Below are positions 6,529-8,849 of a stretch of 8,849 nucleotides of DNA, in pieces. Both the position numbers and the translations under genes were made by a program. Within the stretch, counting starts at the first letter, position 1. Every line of letters begins with the position of its first letter. The stretch lies in the NCBI GenBank assembly GCA_902761265.1, contig CACWJV010000186.1, positions 1-8,849 of the forward strand, read 5' to 3'. The notes under the pieces are model-generated. The model searched no databases. It saw only the letters and a list, made by a program, of their open reading frames with translations, and was not told where the DNA came from. Source of the stretch: Oscillospiraceae bacterium (lineage in GTDB: Bacteria; Bacillota; Clostridia; Oscillospirales; Acutalibacteraceae).

Positions 6529-8849
6529 ATGAGTTGTGATTTTTTAAGCCTGTTCGGCTTTTTGCCGGACGAAACGATCCGCGATCTGTTCCCGGCGGAC
6601 ACGCAGGTGCAGAATGTACAGATTCTCAAGGACAGCAGAACCATGCGGCTGCTGCTCTCTTTTCCGTGTCTGGTCAAAGGCAGCGGAATTGAAAAAGCCG
6701 CCGAAGCGCTCAAATCCTCGCTCGGGCTCGACACGGTCACCATCGATCCGCGGATGCCCGCCGAAAGCTTTTCTGAAGCGTATTTCGGCACACTTGTGCG
6801 CGAAGTCAACCGCGCCGTTGCGGCGTCTAACGGCTTTTTCAAAGACGCTGTCTGCGCCTTGCGCGGCAATGAGCTGGTCATCACGCTTCAGCACGGCGGC
6901 GCCGAGATCTTGCGCCAGACGGAATGCGACCGCGAGATGGAAAAACTCGTATTGCGCCGTTTCTCCCGCCCGGTGACGGTGATCTTCGAAGGCAAAGAGA
7001 TCGAAGCGACCGACGCCGAGGTGGTCTCTATGATCCGCCACGCGGAGGACGACAACCTCAGAGCCAAGGGCGTCGATCCGCGCGACGTGCGCGCGCCGCA
7101 GGACAAGCCCAAACAGCACCGTGTGGTCGAGGGGATTCCGCTGTATCTTGAAACCGCCAAAACGATCTACGGCAGCCGGATCACCAAGGATCCCGTGCCG
7201 CTCGACACCATTTCGCCCGAAGACGGCTCTTGCGTTGTCTGGGGGTCAATCTTCCGCTTTGAAGCGCGCGAAACACGCGACAAGCGTTCGAACATCATCA
7301 CCTTCAACATCACCGACAACACCTACGCCTATTCGTGCAAGGTCTTTGAGCGCAAGGAAAACTGTGAACAGCTGCTTGCAAAGCTCAAGGACGGCGTTAC
7401 GGTGCTCCTGCGCGGCGACATCACCTACGATAAATTCTCCGGCGAAAACGTCATTTCGCCGCGCAGTATCGCGCTGGTGGACAAGATTCCGCCAATCGAC
7501 GACGCCGAAGAAAAGCGCGTGGAACTGCATCTGCATACCAAGATGAGCATGATGGACGGCATGACCGACCCGGCGGTGCTTGTCAAACGCGCCATCGCGT
7601 GGGGCCACAAGGCAATTGCCATCACCGACCACGGCGTGGTGCAGGCCTATCCCGAAGCCGTTGGCGCGGCCGGCGACAAGATCAAGGTCATTCTCGGGAT
7701 GGAAAACTACTACATCGACGACACCGACGTGCCGTTTGAGACGTGGAAAAAAGACAAGAGCGCGAAGTATTACCATATGATTATCCTTGCGCGCAACAAC
7801 ACCGGGCTCAAAACCCTTTATCAGCTCATTTCCGCCTCCAACCTCAAATATTTCCACCGCCGCCCGATCATCCCGAAAAGCGAGCTTGTCAAGCACCGCG
7901 AGGGTCTGATCATCGGTTCGGCGTGTGAAGCGGGCGAACTGTACCGCGCCATTGCAACGGAAAAAAGCGACGAGGAGATTCTCAAAATCGCGTCGTTTTA
8001 CGACTATCTCGAAATCCAGCCCTGCGGCAACAACGCCTATATGATCCGCTCGGAAAAATATCCCAACGTCCAGAGCGTCGAGGATATCCAGCGGATGAAC
8101 AAAAAGGTTATCCATGTGGCGGATCAGCTCGGCAAAAAGGTTGTTGCCACCTGCGACGTCCATTTCATCGACCCCGAGGATTCGATTTACCGCGCCATAC
8201 TGATGGCCGGTCAGGGCTTTCCCGACGCCGACCAGCAGGCGCCGCTGTATTTCCGCAACACCAAACAGATGCTCGCGGAGTTCTCTTATCTCGGCGAAGA
8301 GACGGCCAAAGAGGTCGTCGTCACCAACCCGAACCTGATCGCCGATATGATCGAAAACATCCGGCCGATCCCGAGCGGCAATTTCCCGCCGTCGATCGAC
8401 GGCGCCGACGACGAGCTGAAGCGCCTGTGCTGGGAAAAGACCAAACGGCTGTACGGTGACCCGGTGCCCGAATATGTGGCAAAGCGGCTGACGCGCGAAC
8501 TCGATTCCATCATCCGCCACGGCTTCGGCGTTTTGTATATGATTGCGCAAAAGCTGGTCAAAAACTCTGAGGATCACGGCTATCTTGTCGGCTCGCGGGG
8601 TTCGGTCGGCTCGTCCTATGTGGCGTCCGCCGCCGGTATTTCCGAAGTCAATCCGCTCGCGCCGCACTACCGCTGCCCGAAGTGCTGCCACAGCGAGTTT
8701 TTCCTGAACGGCGAAGTCGGCTCCGGCTATGACTTGCCACCGAAGGACTGCCCGGTCTGCGGCACAAAGATGGACCGCGACGGCCACGATATCCCGTTTG
8801 AAACCTTCCTCGGCTTCAAAGGCGACAAGAGCCCCGATATCGACCTCAA
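6529..8849 (+). CDS. polC: DNA polymerase III alpha subunit, PolC type, lacking the 3'-5' exonuclease domain (3' end outside window)
   Basis: Open from ATG 6529 (AAAGGA at 6514-6519) to the window end, 773 residues. Order seen: PolC N-terminal domain (about 1-200), OB fold (about 205-320), PHP domain (about 329-550), then the start of the polymerase palm: YLVGSRGSVGSSYVAS (685-700), a zinc finger with Cys716, Cys719, Cys741 and Cys744, and FETFLGFKGDKSPDIDL (757-773), where the catalytic Asp770 and Asp772 fall. In standard PolC a DEDDh exonuclease of roughly 170-190 residues interrupts the PHP domain after the G-x-E segment. Here G390-M-E-N is followed after about 20 residues by KYYHMIILARNNTGL, with no FDxETTG, HNAxFD or HxAxxD motif. 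The PHP metal-ligand positions look complete: His334, His336, Asp343, His368, Glu392, His416, Cys466, Asp543, His545. It is the replicative polymerase. ispG ends 17 bases upstream. Confidence 0.95.
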   Translation, partial: MSCDFLSLFGFLPDETIRDLFPADTQVQNVQILKDSRTMRLLLSFPCLVKGSGIEKAAEALKSSLGLDTVTIDPRMPAESFSEAYFGTLVREVNRAVAASNGFFKDAVCALRGNELVITLQHGGAEILRQTECDREMEKLVLRRFSRPVTVIFEGKEIEATDAEVVSMIRHAEDDNLRAKGVDPRDVRAPQDKPKQHRVVEGIPLYLETAKTIYGSRITKDPVPLDTISPEDGSCVVWGSIFRFEARETRDKRSNIITFNITDNTYAYSCKVFERKENCEQLLAKLKDGVTVLLRGDITYDKFSGENVISPRSIALVDKIPPIDDAEEKRVELHLHTKMSMMDGMTDPAVLVKRAIAWGHKAIAITDHGVVQAYPEAVGAAGDKIKVILGMENYYIDDTDVPFETWKKDKSAKYYHMIILARNNTGLKTLYQLISASNLKYFHRRPIIPKSELVKHREGLIIGSACEAGELYRAIATEKSDEEILKIASFYDYLEIQPCGNNAYMIRSEKYPNVQSVEDIQRMNKKVIHVADQLGKKVVATCDVHFIDPEDSIYRAILMAGQGFPDADQQAPLYFRNTKQMLAEFSYLGEETAKEVVVTNPNLIADMIENIRPIPSGNFPPSIDGADDELKRLCWEKTKRLYGDPVPEYVAKRLTRELDSIIRHGFGVLYMIAQKLVKNSEDHGYLVGSRGSVGSSYVASAAGISEVNPLAPHYRCPKCCHSEFFLNGEVGSGYDLPPKDCPVCGTKMDRDGHDIPFETFLGFKGDKSPDIDL

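Noticed and set aside
7246..8787. 513-codon minus-strand open frame
   Set aside because: It is the antisense of polC, typical of GC-rich genes, and the plus-strand frame has clear PolC motifs throughout.

Overview
The window reads as part of a chromosome of a GC-rich member of the Bacillota, most likely class Clostridia. The evidence is a PolC-type replicative polymerase, strong AGGAGG-like ribosome binding sites, and the order frr-uppS-cdsA-dxr-rseP-ispG-polC, a classical clostridial arrangement. All real genes lie on the plus strand. I cannot name the species.

Layout. Positions 1-111 hold the tail of a chloramphenicol acetyltransferase-like gene, visibly AT-richer than the rest, closed by a perfect 17-bp hairpin (141-178). 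A strong sigma-A-type promoter (232-260) then starts the main gene train. It encodes ribosome recycling factor (frr, 321-875), undecaprenyl diphosphate synthase (uppS, 939-1661), CDP-diglyceride synthase (cdsA, 1694-2605), DXP reductoisomerase (dxr, 2645-3825, frameshifted), site-2 intramembrane protease (rseP, 4115-5362, two frameshifts), HMB-PP synthase (ispG, 5459-6511) and PolC (6529 to the window end, no stop reached). A terminator-like hairpin sits between frr and uppS. A 269-bp MITE-like element carrying an outward sigma-A promoter sits between dxr and rseP.

How the genes work together. dxr and ispG catalyse two steps of the MEP isoprenoid pathway. UppS extends the isoprenoid product to the C55 carrier lipid for cell-wall synthesis, and CdsA makes CDP-diacylglycerol for phospholipids. 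RseP is a membrane protease, Frr recycles ribosomes and PolC replicates the chromosome, so the train links envelope growth to translation and replication.

Most notable points. (1) PolC lacks the DEDDh 3'-5' proofreading exonuclease normally inserted in its PHP domain. The reading frame stays open across the site, and all nine expected PHP metal-ligand positions appear to be present. (2) dxr is broken by an exact 29-bp tandem duplication; removing one copy restores a normal 383-residue enzyme. (3) rseP is broken by an apparent small deletion and a one-base deletion. (4) The MITE-like element may supply rseP and downstream genes with a new promoter. Three frame lesions in two adjacent, normally essential genes could be assembly errors or real decay; the sequence alone cannot decide. 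I saw no CRISPR array, tRNA, rRNA or defence system.
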